Shown piece by piece: positions 63,410 through 64,000 of a stretch of 64,000 nt of DNA (its first letter is position 1; each line of letters begins with the position of its first letter). Origin of the DNA: Sphaerisporangium perillae (lineage in GTDB: Bacteria; Actinomycetota; Actinomycetes; Streptosporangiales; Streptosporangiaceae); contig NZ_JALLPO010000024.1 of the NCBI RefSeq assembly GCF_023276435.1, positions 62,001 through 126,000 on the forward strand. Direction: 5' to 3'. The notes beneath the pieces are model-generated. The model worked only from the letters and a program-made list of their open reading frames with translations. It was not told where the DNA came from and did no database searches. The position numbers were made by a program, and so were the translations under genes.

Positions 63410-64000
63410 TCAGGGACCCGTGAGGCGGCGTTCGCCGTTCGTGGTGAGGACGAACACCTGCCAGTTGTAGTACGCGTAGTAGTTCCTGCTGTCCCGCTTC
63501 ATCTGCCGGGCGTGCAGCAGGACGGCGTTCACGTAGGCGTTGGACGGGTTGTAGGCGTGTAGCGCCCTCTTGTAGTCGCGGGGGGCGCCGGAGGCGCGCA
63601 GGTAGTTGGCGGCGCCCGCGATGGCATCCTCCGGGTCCTGGATGTCCCCGCCCATGCCGTACGCCTTCCAGGTCGCCGGCATGAACTGCATGGGACCCTG
63701 CGCGCCCGCGTAGCTCGCGGACCTGACCCGGCCGAACTTGGTCTCCACGAGCATCACCGCGGCCAGGACCTCCCACTCCACCCCGAACCGGCGCTCGGCC
63801 TTCTTGAACTGGCCGAGGAGGACGCCCGCGGGCAATGGACGCTGAACCTTGAACGTCGCCGAGCCCTTGAGGGGGTGGGCCAGCGAGAGCAGCTCGCGGA
63901 TGGCCTCGGTGTTGTCCCTGGCCTCCCCGGCGAGCGGCGCGGCCAGCTCGCCGAAGGCGCGGGAGGCCGGCCCGGGATGGCGGGCGGCGAAGCGGTAGAT
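63410..64000 (-). CDS. lytic transglycosylase (SLT domain), C-terminal part, truncated by window edge
   Basis: The minus frame is open from the window end to the stop at 63410, giving about 196 residues. The catalytic region reads LAAVMLVETKFGRVRSASYAGAQGPMQFMPATWKAYG, with the Glu of VETKFG as the expected acid and the GAQGPMQFMPATW signature intact. The end contains NPSNAYVNAVLLHARQMKRD. The enzyme cleaves peptidoglycan; preceding residues (RDNTEAIRELLSLAHPLKGS) are a helical linker. An internal ATG at 63835 is not the start. Signal peptide and N-terminus lie outside the window. Confidence 0.88.
   Translation of the reverse strand: MYRFAARHPGPASRAFGELAAPLAGEARDNTEAIRELLSLAHPLKGSATFKVQRPLPAGVLLGQFKKAERRFGVEWEVLAAVMLVETKFGRVRSASYAGAQGPMQFMPATWKAYGMGGDIQDPEDAIAGAANYLRASGAPRDYKRALHAYNPSNAYVNAVLLHARQMKRDSRNYYAYYNWQVFVLTTNGERRLTGP

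Overview
The window is very GC-rich, uses GTG starts freely and packs genes tightly with 4-base ATGA/GTGA overlaps. It carries paired XRE-DUF5753/DUF397 regulators, Ser/Thr kinases, Tat-exported enzymes and an actinobacterial-type contractile injection system. All of this points to a filamentous actinomycete, most likely of the Streptosporangiales (Nonomuraea/Streptosporangium-like). The genus is an inference from gene content only. No rRNA, tRNA or CRISPR array was seen.

Left part (1-16 kb): the end of a zinc-type alcohol dehydrogenase; a two-subunit molybdenum hydroxylase with a Tat signal on the large subunit; an XRE-DUF5753/DUF397 pair; two small genes that look like the remains of an integrative conjugative element; an NAD-dependent DNA ligase; a sugar ABC transporter operon with a strong promoter and two identical palindromic operators, followed by a fumarylacetoacetase-fold enzyme and a broken sugar epimerase; and a Tat-exported M28 aminopeptidase.

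Middle part (16-34 kb): a DUF6461 protein; a very large secreted DNRLRE-domain protein ending in a NucA/NucB nuclease; a membrane Ser/Thr kinase translationally coupled to a degenerate pseudokinase of the same architecture; and an aerobic benzoyl-CoA (box) pathway cluster made of two acyl-CoA ligases, boxC, boxB and an amidohydrolase. A dead IclR regulator lies in front of the box cluster.

Right part (34-57 kb, minus strand): a complete-looking extracellular contractile injection system (eCIS, Afp/PVC/Streptomyces-CIS type), apparently one long operon read from about 57.1 kb down to 34.2 kb. In transcription order it encodes: AAA+ ATPase, DUF4255 terminator, sheath, tube, a tail-assembly-chaperone-like protein overlapping a DUF6760 frame, DUF4157 (HExxH), LysM hub protein, VgrG-like spike, PAAR tip, gp25, baseplate J, a tail-I-like protein with an inserted beta-propeller, two tandem tail-fibre paralogues, a coiled-coil protein and two nuclease-like cargo proteins that share an N-terminal signature. 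The most striking observation is between the chaperone and DUF6760. The chaperone stop codon is immediately preceded by a slippery heptamer G-GGG-GGA, with a Shine-Dalgarno-like GGAGG exactly 10 bases upstream. The DUF6760 frame is the -1 frame and has no good start codon of its own. This is the arrangement of the phage P2 E/E+E' programmed frameshift, in the same position (sheath, tube, E, E').

Far right (57.6-64 kb): a decayed DUF397/XRE pair, then an acyl-CoA dehydrogenase, a class III CoA-transferase, an SDR lacking its Rossmann N-terminus, a pyridine-nucleotide-disulfide oxidoreductase without the usual catalytic His, and the C-terminal part of a lytic transglycosylase running off the window. 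Gene remnants (epimerase, IclR, gamma-carbonic anhydrase, methyltransferase, DUF397, XRE, SDR) are frequent and often sit at module edges, suggesting repeated insertion and deletion here.
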